From the NCBI GenBank assembly GCA_030144725.1, contig JASKMD010000012.1:4815618-4879617 (forward strand): a DNA stretch of 64,000 nucleotides, given 5' to 3'. The DNA is from Haematococcus lacustris (Eukaryota > Chlorophyta > Chlorophyceae > Chlamydomonadales > Haematococcaceae). The notes under the pieces were generated by a model. The model had not been told where the DNA came from, did no database searches, and was given only the letters and a program-made list of their open reading frames with translations. Each line of letters starts with the position of its first letter. Within the stretch, counting starts at the first letter, position 1. The position numbers were made by a program, and so were the translations under genes. Of this stretch, positions 33,370 through 44,500 are shown one piece after another.

Positions 33370-35068
33370 ATGCAGCGAAGGTTGAACCACTCATTCTTTT
33401 CGGAGCTGTTGAATGTGCGCCTCGTAATGTCGTCATCCATCGCGTGCCAAGTTTTACGCGATCGTGTCACCGGCTTCACAGCGCGCCGTCGCGTCGGCAG
33501 GCTCTTTTCTGCAAGTCGAGCGATGTCGGGTTTCTACGGTTTATCGGCAACGTGAGTGATGGACTGCAGCAGCGCAAGTTTGTGAAGCAAATGCAGCACG
33601 GCGCCTATATGGCACCCAAGCTTTCTCAGCCACATCCGCAAGATTCGCAGCATCGAGAGCACCACTGTGGTTAGCTTGCACGCAAACCAAGTGCCCCAAT
33701 CTGACATCAGCACAGGGAAGCATGCCATATTTGAACAAATGGATTGCTGCAGGGCCGCAGATGGCAGCGAGCTACCCATGTCCTCCATGGCAGGCCAGGT
33801 GGGTCACAAGCAGCTGGTAGGCTTGCTGCCCGCTGCATTGGCATGCCTTGACCTGCTCTGTGGGGCCTCGACATAGCAAGTATGTTGGATGCTTTGCTGC
33901 TGGAGGCAGGTAGGATTTCCATGAACCTCCATGCACTCATGCTCAGGTGGTGCTAGTAGTCAATGTGGCCAGCAAGTGTGGCTTCACCAACCAGTACAAG
34001 GAGCTCCAGGCGCTGTATGACAAGTACAAGGAGCAGGGGCTGAGCATCATAGGAGCACCCTGCAACCAGTTTGGCGGTCAGGTGGGTGACCCCTGTGGAC
34101 CTCCCCCTCCCCCTCCCCTTCCCCATGACCACCAGTTCCCCACCTCAGCATCCAGCACCAGCGCCAGCCCAGCTTCCAGCAGCCCTTCCCCAACCCATCC
34201 TGCTTCCCCTGCATAGGAGCCCGGCTCTGAGGCGGAGATTGTGTCCTTCTGCCAACGCAACTACGGCGTGGGGTTCCCAATCTTGGCCAAGCTGGAGGTG
34301 GGAGTACTGCAGGCACACTGGTTGCCCCCCCTCCTGATCATGCATGTCTCATCTGCACCCTTCTGATGTAGTATGTCTAGCCGTTGGCTCCTAAGCAGGC
34401 CCCTTCCCAGCACAGCTTGCACTGCCATGTCGGATGCAGGTCAATGGCGAGAACACCCACCCTCTGTACCAGTGGTGAGTGCGCTGCCCTCCTGCTCTGA
34501 TCAGCACCCCCTGCTGCTTCTGCTTCTGCTGCTGCTGCTGCCGCTGCTGCTGCCCCTGCCGCGGCTGCTGTGACTGCATGTCTCCTGAGGTTGGTGTATC
34601 GTGACACTTGGTGGCCCTGGCTGGGCTTGAGCACCTGCAGTCAGGCTGTTGCCCAGCACCGCCAACTCCAACAGCAGCTCAGCTGGCTGCAACACCCTGC
34701 CAGGCTCTGCCACCTGCGCCACCTGCCACTTGCACTGCCCTTGCAGGCTGAAGGGCTCAAAGAAGATGATGGGCTTGAAGACGGACATATCCTGGAACTT
34801 TGAGGTGCGGACCCTAGCCACACCAGGGTTAGGCTGACCACACAGCCCTGCTGCAGGCTGGCTGAGGGTGCACTAGTGCATCCTTGCATGTATTGTGTTT
34901 GTGGGTGCATGCTGCGAATAGCTGAGGCATGGTCTGGTGTGGGGCTCTTTATGGGTGCAGAAGTTCCTGGTGGACCGCAAGGGCGAGGTGGTGCAGCGCT
35001 TTTCCAGCATGGCTGGGGCCTCCAGCATTGAGCCAGAGGTCGTGAAGCTGCTGGCGCAGCAAGCTTAG
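33370..35068 (+). CDS. Glutathione peroxidase-like thiol peroxidase, Cys type, organelle-targeted
   Basis: Reduces H2O2 and lipid hydroperoxides; plant-type members use thioredoxin. Seven exons: 33370-33551, 33753-33798, 33947-34081, 34217-34297, 34440-34474, 34747-34804 and 34961-35068, phase closed, 214 residues. An Arg/Ser-rich leader of about 50 residues ([17 protein letters not shown]) precedes SGFYGLSA, where the mature fold begins; mitochondrion or plastid is likely. Catalytic set seen: Cys87 in [12 protein letters not shown] (codon TGT, not TGA), Gln121 in [11 protein letters not shown], and Trp176/Asn177 in [15 protein letters not shown] further Cys in SFCQRNYG, before GVGFPI, matches the resolving cysteine of thioredoxin-dependent plant enzymes. 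Chlamydomonas also has a selenocysteine form; this copy is the sulphur form. The ATG at 33427 is an alternative start. Confidence 0.93.
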
Positions 35069-35090
35069 TGCCAGCAGCAGCTGTGCTAGC

Positions 35091-35410
35091 CAAGCAGGGG
35101 CATTGAACGCATCGGCTCCACTACCACCACCATGGGTGCCTTCCCACTGCTGCCTCTATTGCAGCTGGTGGTAGCATGAGGCCTGTATGTCCTGTGGCTG
35201 ACTAGCCCCAGGCTCATAGCAGCAGTAAATGTAGCAGCCCATGGCGTGTAGCAGCACATGGCATTTGCCTGTCGGCGTTGCTGTAACACACAGCCTCGCA
35301 GGGCTGGCACACACACGGGGTCTCACACGGTCATCAGGGCTGCGAGCAGGCAGGGGGCTAGTCAATAACCAAATGCCAGCCAGCATGGCCCCTGGCTGCA
35401 GAAGGCCGCC
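35091..35410 (+). repeat. Composite dispersed repeat 3' of the glutathione peroxidase gene
   Basis: Three segments match elsewhere: 35091-35160 with 13137-13205; 35215-35300 (CTTGCCTGTCGGCGTTGCTG type) with 49662-49735; and 35330-35405 (CAATAACCAAACGCCAGCC type) with 50290-50366. The last two matches flank an exon of the polycystin-like gene, so this may be a truncated copy of a related locus or a composite transposon relic. A TGTAA at 35282-35286 could end the peroxidase transcript. Confidence 0.65.
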
Positions 35411-35481
35411 GTTGGTGCACAGCTAAGAGAAAATCAAAGTTATTTAAGAACGCGACAATCAAGGGACAGCTCAAATCGCGT

Positions 35482-36517
35482 GATGGCTAAGAAAAAGCGG
35501 AAGGGCAGCGCCAACCCAAAGAAGGGCCCGGCAAAGAAACCAAAAGGTTCGTGTCCCTAGCCGACTGTGGGCTACGTGAGTTACGCGCTGTGTAATAACC
35601 CGTCGCTACTGGTGGTTCCATCGCAGCATCTCGTTCCCCTCAAAGCAAGCAACGACAGAAGCGCCGGGATGGGTGGGCAACGAGCAGACGTCAGGTAAAA
35701 GGCCGCCCCCGCCTTGTGTCCCCGCGCTGTTTGTGTCCCCGCATTGTGTACTGGCCCGTCAAACTGTTAGTTGTGCTTGGCTACAGGTCATAAAGGTCCC
35801 GGGTGGCGCTCCCGCTTCCAGCTGCGGGCCGAGATACACTCCCAGCTGCGCGTGATCGCCTCGCTTTTCGTGTTGCGGATCTTTCTGACGTGCCTGGTGG
35901 ACTACCCCACCCCGAAGTACCACAGGGCCCCTTCACCTCCAGCCGTGCAGCCTCCCAAGCCCCTGATGCGCCCCCCCTACCCCCACTCCCCCCGCGTGCC
36001 CTGGCCCAGCCGGTCCCTGCCCAGCCTGCCCTTGCCAGCATGTGGTGGGACTTTGACTCTGACTCCGAGTCAGACTGTGACTTTCAGCCGGAGTCAGCAG
36101 CGTGAGCAGCCAGTGCGGGGCATGATGTGGTGCCCGGTAGTGGCCCCCCGCAAGCCCCCACAGCCCCCACGCAGCAGCCAGGCAGCCACACTGCCAGCAG
36201 CCTCAGAGCCGGGGCCCAGCACTCCCCAGCCAGCCAAGCGCACCAAGGCTGAGCAGGCAGCTGAGCCCACCCAGCCCGCCAAGGCTGCCAAAGCTACGCC
36301 AGCCCCACAGCCAGGCAGGTGGGTAGACAGGGACTGCAATGCAGCGCTGAACATTGGGGAGGCCAAGTGGCGTCCACCGGAGCTGTGCTACTGGCCAGAG
36401 CAGAGGAAGCTGCCAGCCAAGGGCAAGGAGTACCCTGAGCTGGGGTACAAGCGGCTGCGAGACAAGCCCAGCTTCAAGGCCCAGCAGTACCAGCAGCAGC
36501 CTGCTGTGGCACAGTAG
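35482..36517 (+). pseudogene. Fanzor-like element copy with intact N-terminus and C-terminus but missing RuvC-I
   Basis: The ATG at 35482 opens MAKKKRKGSANPKKGPAKK, an evident nuclear-localisation-type leader. Introns follow (donor about 35548; short exon about 35627-35694; acceptor 35786), then one open frame to TAG at 36515-36517. The last part carries QPVRGMMWCPVVAPRKPP and RuvC-III WVDRDCNAALNI, both intact. Compared with the other copies, the RuvC-I region and the VDEHRTS block are absent, so it cannot be an active nuclease as it stands. A second frame across 35803-36105 is also open, with an acidic WWDFDSDSESDCDF segment, so the true frame of the middle part is uncertain. It may be expressed as a truncated protein or only donate its 3' RNA. 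Confidence 0.55.
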
Positions 36518-36535
36518 TGTGTGCCCCTCCATTTG

Positions 36536-36616
36536 AGCTGTCATCAGCTTACACTTAGTGCATGCAGGTCATGCCAACTCTACACAATAGCCCCACTGGG
36601 TCAGGCAATAGTGTAG
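36536..36616 (+). ncRNA. Candidate guide-RNA scaffold hairpins, copy 2 (best preserved)
   Basis: AGCTG-TCAT-CAGCT at 36536-36549 is followed by a larger stem-loop at 36580-36616: CTACAC pairs with GTGTAG, and inside it AGCCCCACTGGGTC can form a CCC/GGG stem. The first hairpin starts 18 bases after the stop. The position matches the right-end guide RNA of TnpB and Fanzor loci, which starts in or just after the nuclease gene. Confidence 0.45.
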
Positions 36617-36639
36617 GTTGTAGGCACTCATGCACCATG

Positions 36640-38537
36640 TCCGTGTGCATTGGGTATAGTCCACACAGCCCACAGCCAGGCGCATTGCTTGTGGAGGGAA
36701 GGGAGTGTGTGGGGGAGGGGATGGGCTGATGGGCCAGCCTACCGGACGACAGCCAGGCGCATTGCCAGTGGAGGGAAGGGAGTGTGTGGGGAAGGGGATG
36801 GGCCAGTAATGGCTGTGAGACTGCCCATCCAAGGCTCAGCAGCAGCAGCCCGCGGCACTGTGATGTGTGACACGCCCCTTCCAGGCTGTGTCAGTTGGTG
36901 TCATTGCTGTTCTTTTATATTCGCGAGGCCTTAACAAATGAAATCAAATACTCTTTTCCGACTCAGAAAAAACAATGTTTACTTTTTCCGATGCAAAGTA
37001 TTCTAAACGGCCATCCTCCATGGTTTACACCAAGTCAAAGTCACTGTGCAAGAGTACTGACACTGTGCACCAAGTGACCGACTAGACTTTGCACTAGATA
37101 GGGCCCTGAACCTCCCCCATAAAGTCATGGTCCGCCTGTGGCTGCTTGTAGTGCCGGCATATCTCTTCATCCTACTCTGAACACTCAAACTTGCGTGCCC
37201 TAGCAATCACCCATGCCGCAGGCTTGGTCAAGGCAAGCACCCCAGTAGATGACTTGGTGCGGCCAGCCACCCCGGCTGAAAATCTGCCAACTACCCACCC
37301 CTGCCCACTACCCAACCTTGCCATGGGTGGACCATCGAAGGCTTGGCTGTTGGCATAACTCTTGTAATGGAAGACCACTGCTGAGCTGCCGCCATCAGCT
37401 CAACGGCTGTCAAGAACATTGATCCCAGTCACCAGCTCTGTAAGCGGTTGAGAGCCCTTTGATGGAGCATTTTATCGTGTTGGTCAACCTAACGTAGCAT
37501 ATTTTTTGCTGCATCGTCGGCACTGATGCCACGGACCACAAAGCGATCCATCGCAGCACCATTTACGCAGGTTAAACAATTGATTGACCACTCCGCGATT
37601 AAGTCAAAATCAAATTGTTTACTCGTTTGCGGTTTCGCGAGGCCAAGAAAACGCGGACGCGAATCAAAAGTGAGAGTACGGTAGGCCGCATGTCTGCAGG
37701 TTTCTAGCAAGACGTGACCGAGCAAGGCCATGGCCATTATAGACCACACACGATTCATCCTTGTAGTTGCCATGACTGCATTACTCAGCTTTAAGGTGGC
37801 ACGGTGGATTTAAATCTTGATCATCACCTTTCCCTCTAGCGTGTCCCATACCCTGATGGCAGCTCGAGCCGTAAAGTGGGTAGAAGATGGCTGTGAGATT
37901 ATACACATGCGGCATTAGGCACATGCTCTGACATGCATGCCATGTCCTTGTTGCATGCCATGCCATTGCTTGCACACCCACCAACTGTGGATATCAACAT
38001 CGCATCCCCCCTCCCCTTCTGCGGGTGGTTAGCTGCAGGGAAGTCACCCTCGTTCAAAACTCCTGCACCCTGTGGCAGCTGCCTGGCCCACAGCGCATGT
38101 TTATTAGGACGCAGGGGCTACCTGTCCAATACAACCATGTGATTAGTGCAGGATAATGCACTATGATGAGCGGGGGCCTAGATCAGCTGCTGGTTGCAGT
38201 TGCAGTGCAGCATATGGCAACAAAACATCCTTCTGCTTGGTAAAATGGACGGTGCATGTGCATGATGCTTTGCACGTGACATATGTCATGCATGTGTATA
38301 CGCAGGTCATTGCTTGGTCTGATGCACTTGAGCAATATTTTTGCATTGCTGCATGCTGGATATGCATGCATTGTGTTGTATGTCCAACAAGCATGGTGAA
38401 TGATGTGCAAACGTGGGGTTGGCTGTTGGCTGCCCTTTGTCACTGCGCTGCCTCGCTTGAAAACCCATAATCCTACCGAATCCATGTGTGCATCTGCTGC
38501 GGGTGCCAAGGCTGCCATGCCGCTTGTTCATGACCAG
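36640..38537. other. Gene-poor region
   Basis: It contains two GGGAAGGGAGTGTGTGGGG direct repeats (about 36699 and 36775), a relic of the Fanzor-like C-terminal tail (about 36825-36880, RLPIQGSAAAARG) and AT-richer DNA at 36900-37780. A 94-codon minus-strand ORF (37489-37773, MATTRMNRVWSIMAMALL at its start) has protein-like composition but no recognised motif and no supported splice partners. Confidence 0.35.
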
Positions 38538-41500
38538 TCACTGCTCAGCACCCGGGCCTTGGTAGTGCTTGCGAGAGAGCGGCGCGAGTCTATGTCGAGG
38601 CCGCGGCTTATCCCGCGCGACCGGCCCCGGGTGCTGCACCGCCTGCGCACCCGACCGCTGCCTAAGCGCCTGGTCTGCGATGGCTAGCTGCCCGAACATG
38701 CCGCCCAGCTCCCTGCACGCGTCAGCTACCTGCTGCGCCATGCCTGCAAGCTCACCAGCCAGCCGCTCGACAGCAGCGGAATTGCTGCCTCTGGGAGTGC
38801 GACTGTCCAGTGTGGTGGCCTGTCTTAGTGGGCTGGTAGGGCCGCACGGGAGGCATGCTCTGGAGGGGCTGGGCAACCTCGGGTGCTGCAGCCTGGTGGC
38901 AGCCGTTGGGGCAGAGCTAGCCGGCCCTTTATGGCTGGCCCTGCCACTGCCATGGGCGCTGTTGGCCAAGGACTGGGCAGGGCCAGGATGCTGGGATAGG
39001 CCGCTGGGCCGCATGGCTGATGAGGGAGATGCTGCCGGAGCAGAGACCATGCAGGGAGCATCAACCAGCATGAGCAGAGGTCCAGAGCAAGGTTGATGCG
39101 GGGCCTTCACCAGGCTGAGTGGCTGGGTGGGGTCAATGAGATCAGGGTAGGAGAGGCTGCTGTGCGAGTCATGGTGTGTCGCCCCTGGCCTTGCCGGGAT
39201 GGAGTCTGTGGCAGCTGGCAGCACGCGGTTGCTCTGTGGGCGGCGGTTGAGAGATGTAAGCCTGCTCATGCGCTGCGGGGTCGCAGGGGAAGGGGGGGCT
39301 GTGTGGTCTGGTTGGGAGTGGCCCTGCAGCAGCAGCAGTGTCAGAAGCAGCAGCATGTGTGCCTGTCTGTGCAGGAGCAGGAGCTCATGAACTCGTGCCA
39401 GCTGGTGCCAGTGAGCAGTTGAACTTAGGAGCAGGGAGAGGCAGGCGGCACAATAACAGACACATACACTCACTTTTTCTGCATGACAGACACAGGCTAC
39501 TGCCGACAGCACAGAGCCATGCTAGGAGCAGGATGCAGCAGCACTGCAGTTACTTCAGGCCTTGGCTGCTCATGGGGAGGCAGACAAACATATCCACTAG
39601 CTAACAGATCCACTAGCACCACCTTGCCCTGGCACGACACAACAGGCACGCACACCTGCAGCTTAGGTGGTTGGCAGGGTCAGATACCAATAACAGCACC
39701 GATCCTCTGTACCTGCTAAACATTCACAACCATCATTCTCCGTGATATGTTCCTTGGCACATGTGAGCCACAAACCCCACATCGATGGCATGTTCGTTAC
39801 AGCCAACTGGAGACCAGTGGGCACCTAATCAAACCAACAGCTGAATGCTTAACAGCCTGTCAAAACATGGGGCGGCAGGCTGTGAGGAGCAGCAGCAGGA
39901 GGAGGGTGATGTGGCCCTCACCTCCCTCAGCAGCCCTAGGGTGATGCGGTCCAGCTCCAGCAGGCAGCCCTCCTCTAGCTGTGTAGTGCCTGCCCTGCTG
40001 TACGGCAGCCGGCCTGACAAGCTGGAGCGCCTGGTCACTGCTGCCGGGCCAGGCAGGGCCAAGGCAGGCGGTAGGGGCCATTGCTGAGAAGAGTTGCAGC
40101 CGCAGTGACTGAGGGCGCGCTTGGGCGCCAGAGAGGGCTTGAGGGTGGGTGGGACCAGGCGTTGCATCAGGCTTGGCTGCAGGCAGGCGGCAGACGTCCA
40201 GTGAAGGGGCTGCCAGTGGGGCGGCAGCGCTACTACAGCGTACATATCCTTTGAACATACCAGGCCAGGAGCCCTTTGAACAGCCCTTTAAACCTTTGGA
40301 GGTGCCCTTTGATGCTGAGGGGGGCCTGTAGACAGGCTGAGAGGAGCAGTCCGCACCAGGACCCCTTTGATCCTTTGGAAGCGCCCTTTGGAGGTGCGAG
40401 AGTGAGTGACGCACTGGTACGAGCAGGTATGAGCCAGAATGAGTTGGTATTGGCCTAGTGGCACAATGCCACCGAAGAAGCAGGAAAGTACCGGAGCCCA
40501 GGACGACGAAGCAGCTGTAGCGGCCCATGCAGTGGGACTCCCCCACATAGGCAAGGGCATAGCTGAGATGAGTGAGTTTGTGTTTGACCCAGCCACACAG
40601 ATTGGGGTGGGCATCGACCCCAGCTTCACCCAGGCAGTCAGTGCAGCCTCGGGGGTGTGGGATCCGGTGACTGGCCAGCTGATACAGTTGCAGATAGCTG
40701 ACCAGCTGGCCCGGTAGCTGACAGGTAGCTGACCAGCTCCGCCGTTGGAAGCTGACCAAGGGCCAGGTGAAGCATGACAGCGGCCTGAACAACTCCCGCC
40801 ATGACACCGAGCGGTGGCTAGCACCTATCAAGCCCCACCTCCAGCACCTGGCAGCAGCAAGCTCAGCCGGCACCTCCCTGGTGGCCAACCTGAAGCACGC
40901 CACCATCACCCTGGCCACCTGGGACGCGGTGTGGGAGGTGTACCTTGACCCCAAGTGGGCATGGCAGCGGCTGAGGCTGTACGTAGCCCAGGACCGAGCG
41001 CTGGAGCAGTTCTTCAAGAAGGTGAGGATGGGTGGGAGGGAGGGAGGGTAAGGAACTGAGAGGCGGTGGGTTGGCCATGTAATGAAAGAGTGCTTGACTG
41101 TGCCATACCTAACCTGGTGCTACCATGTCAGCCACCCTGTGTGCCTTGTGTGCATGACTGCAGTTGGAAGAGGAGATGGCTGAGATGTCCATGAAGCGGC
41201 ATGGGCGTGCCAAGCATGTTGTAGTGGTCCACGCTTAGTGTTCCATGGCAATGAAGGCTCTAAGTTGAGGGCCAAGGTGCTGCAGCGTACATATGCATAT
41301 TGCAGCAGAGTCCTATGCACTGGCTAGCAAGTGACCAACCCTGGCTTTAAGAGCAATGCCTTCAAGGCTGTGGTACCCACCTTCATGCCACCCTCGAGGC
41401 AGGCGTCCAGCACGGCATCCAGGTGGCTGTTGTTTGGGGCCTGGTTGCTGCCCCTGCCCTGCACTGCCCAGCGCCACATGGCCACAAAGTCCTGTAGGCA

Positions 41501-44500
41501 AGCAGGCGGTGCTCGGCCTGAGTGCTGGCTCAAGCTTTGCAGGGTAGCACCAAATCTGTGCCCTCAGGCAGGCAGGCAGGCATGAGAATGCCTTCCATGC
41601 TCCACTTGCCCTGCCCTGCCCTGCCCTGCCCTGCCGTGCCCCATGGAAAGAAGAATAACATCCAAAATGTGCTCTCGTCCTGCCCCACCCCAACCCGCCC
41701 TGACCCACCTGGTGTACCCCCGGGTCGGCCTTGCCCAGCAGGCGCAGCAGCGAATAGGGCCTCAGCAGCATGGCCACCAGGAAGGTGGTCATGGCCAGCA
41801 TCATCACCAGCGGCACCAGCAGCCTCAGGGCCTGGGCCAGGGCCGCCTCAGCACCTGTCATGCCCCCTACACCCGGGTCCATCACTGCCTGCACAGGGGG
41901 GCCAGGCAGGCAGGGCGGCAAGCAGGCGCCCAGGCAGGTCAACAGGCGAGCAGGCGGGCAGGGCAGCAAGCAGGCAGGCAGGCCGCCCTAATAAGACGTG
42001 TGTGATCTTTGGGTGTACAGGCGGGCAGGTAGACAGGCAGGCATGCAGGCAGCCCTGGGACCCCACTAAGTAAACCACTTGGCCAGGCATTTGTTAATCA
42101 AACGTGTGTGTTCCCAACATAACCTCCCCCTTTTCGTCCAAGCACAAACCTACGACCAGCACCTGTCTAAGTGCCTTGGCCCCAAGGCTCCCAAGGCCCT
42201 GTGTAGCAGCAACTTGCGCCTCTAGGCTGCAGCTCTTGTGGTGCCAGCACTGGTTGCCGGGTGGCTGTCGCGGCAGAGCAGCTACCGGGCCACCTCCCTC
42301 AGCTCAGCCTGCTCAGGAACCTTTAGCAACCCTGGTCCCTACCTGAAAGGTGATCATGCCGATGGCGTCATGCAGCAGGTTGGCTTGCAGCGTGTTGAGC
42401 AGGGCGGCGCCCAGGCTGCTGAGCTGGCTGACGCGGGAGCCCCACACCATCACCAGGCACACCACCAGGGGCAGCGTGACTGCTGCGTAGACCATCAAGA
42501 AGTGTAGGAGTTCAAGGCCAATGGCTGCCTGCACAACCACACAGGCAGCAGCACGGCAGGGAGTAGCAGCTCGGACCGGTGAGGTCTAAGAAGGGGTAGG
42601 GTGGAGGTCGAGGTGAGGCAGAGCAGGTCGAAGGGTGGAGGTAAGGGGTAAGTTGTTCACTCAACCCTTGGCTGGTCCATCGAAGTAGTAGTGGCGATGA
42701 TGGTGTGTTTGTTTGGCCCTGCCTGACCTTGTCTGCAACAGGCCACCCGTCCTCCTCAGACCCCAGCCCAAGTGCATCTATGCAGCCTTTCCTTGCCCCT
42801 TGTCCGTGACCTTCTTGGGTGTGCTCAGTATTACTTCGGGCCTTGGCTGCTCCTTTGAAGGTGAGGATAGTGATGGCTGAGCGGGGGTGCCCTCTAGTGT
42901 GTGCTGCCTTCCCCATTGGCATTCTAGGAGAAGAGGAAAATAAGAAGAAGAAGAAGGGATGAGCTGGCCTGCTTCCACCATGGCATCCCACCCTACTGCT
43001 CGCTCCCTGCTGACCCCCTGTTGACCCACCCTCCCTGCTCACTAGGGTTTTGAAGACGAGCGCCAGGCGAGGTTGGAAGCTGATGTACTTGATGGCAAAC
43101 ACCAGCAGGAAGATGAGCGCAGCCCCCTGCAGCAGGCCGTACCACACCTGCAGCACAACAGCCCAGCCAGCCAGCTCACCCAGAGGTGAGGCAGCCGGGG
43201 TGTAAGCTAGGAGCCAGGCTGGCAGCAGGCCCACCCAGCCCACCACGGGCAAAGGCAAGGCTGCCAATGCAAAGCCAGCTCAACAGCCAGGCAGGTGGGT
43301 AGACCGGGACTGCAATGCAGCGCTGAACATGCAGCGCATTGGGGAGAGCAATGGGCGTTCACTGGAGCTGTGCTACTGGCCAGAGCATGGAAAGCTGCCA
43401 GCCAAGGGCAAGGAGTACCCAGGCCTGGGGTACAAGCGGCTGCGAGACAAGCCACCCAAGGCCCAGCAGCAGCAGCAGCCTCCTGCTGCGGCACAGTAGT
43501 GTGTCCCCCCTCTCTTGATCTGTTATCAGCTTACCATTGGTGCATGTTTGTCATGCCAACTCTACATCATAGCCCCACTGGGTCAGGCAATAGTGTAGGC
43601 GGTAGGCAATTATGCCCATGTGTATGCCGTGTGTATGCCATGTGCATGGGAACTCCACACAGACAAAAACACCATTCTGTAGTGGTCCACGCTTAGTACT
43701 CCATGGCACTGAAGGCTCTAGGTTGAGGGCCAAGGTGCTGAGAGCCACACTTACGTACAGGTCGGCCGTCTGCTGGGCGCTCTGGAACATGGTTGCTGCC
43801 TGCTGGAGTCCTGTCAGGTTGGCAGGCAGCGCCCAGCGTCCAGCAGTGCCGGCCAGGGGCTGCACCCCATTGCCACCCTTACCACCCAGGGCAGCCACAT
43901 CAATAGCTGGTGTACTGCCTTGTATTGTACTGCCTTGTATTGTACTGCCTGCTGCGGTACTGGGTGATGAGAGGTGGAGGGTGCCAGTCGCCCGCGCAGG
44001 GAGCAGGTAGCGTGCAGGAGCCGCGGCCTGGCTGTCATAGGCAGGAAAGCTGCGCACGGGTTGTGGTACAGGGGCAGGAGGTCCATGGACGCATGGGGTA
44101 ACGAGGAGTTGAACCTGCTACCTACTCACTAATCACTCACCTACTCGTCCTGCACCTTCCCACTGGACCCCCACTCCATGCCCCCGAATGCCCACCAAAT
44201 CAGGCCTTGGGCCACGCGCAAGCAACACAAGGACATTTGCCTAGCATTCTGCACTGCAGTAAGACCTATACTGAGCTGCTCTGCCTTCACCTGAGCACTC
44301 ATTCCGCACCTGCTCTGAAAGCTGCTGCCATCCATCACTTGAGTGACGTACAAAAAATACACCGCGACGGCCGCCACCTGCAGTGCGCACTGCGTGACTT
44401 CGTACGCCAGCCAGCCGGGCGTGAGTCTGCTGGCGTAGCTCCACTGAACGGTGCGGGAGAGGGTCTGTTGCCGGACACTGCCCATCGCGACCGGGGCGTG

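Noticed and set aside
33947..34081. Selenocysteine in the glutathione peroxidase
   Set aside because: The catalytic codon is TGT (Cys); no in-frame TGA is needed to continue the protein.
37489..37773. 94-codon minus ORF as a gene
   Set aside because: No recognised motif, no clear start context or exon partners; only mentioned in the region entry.
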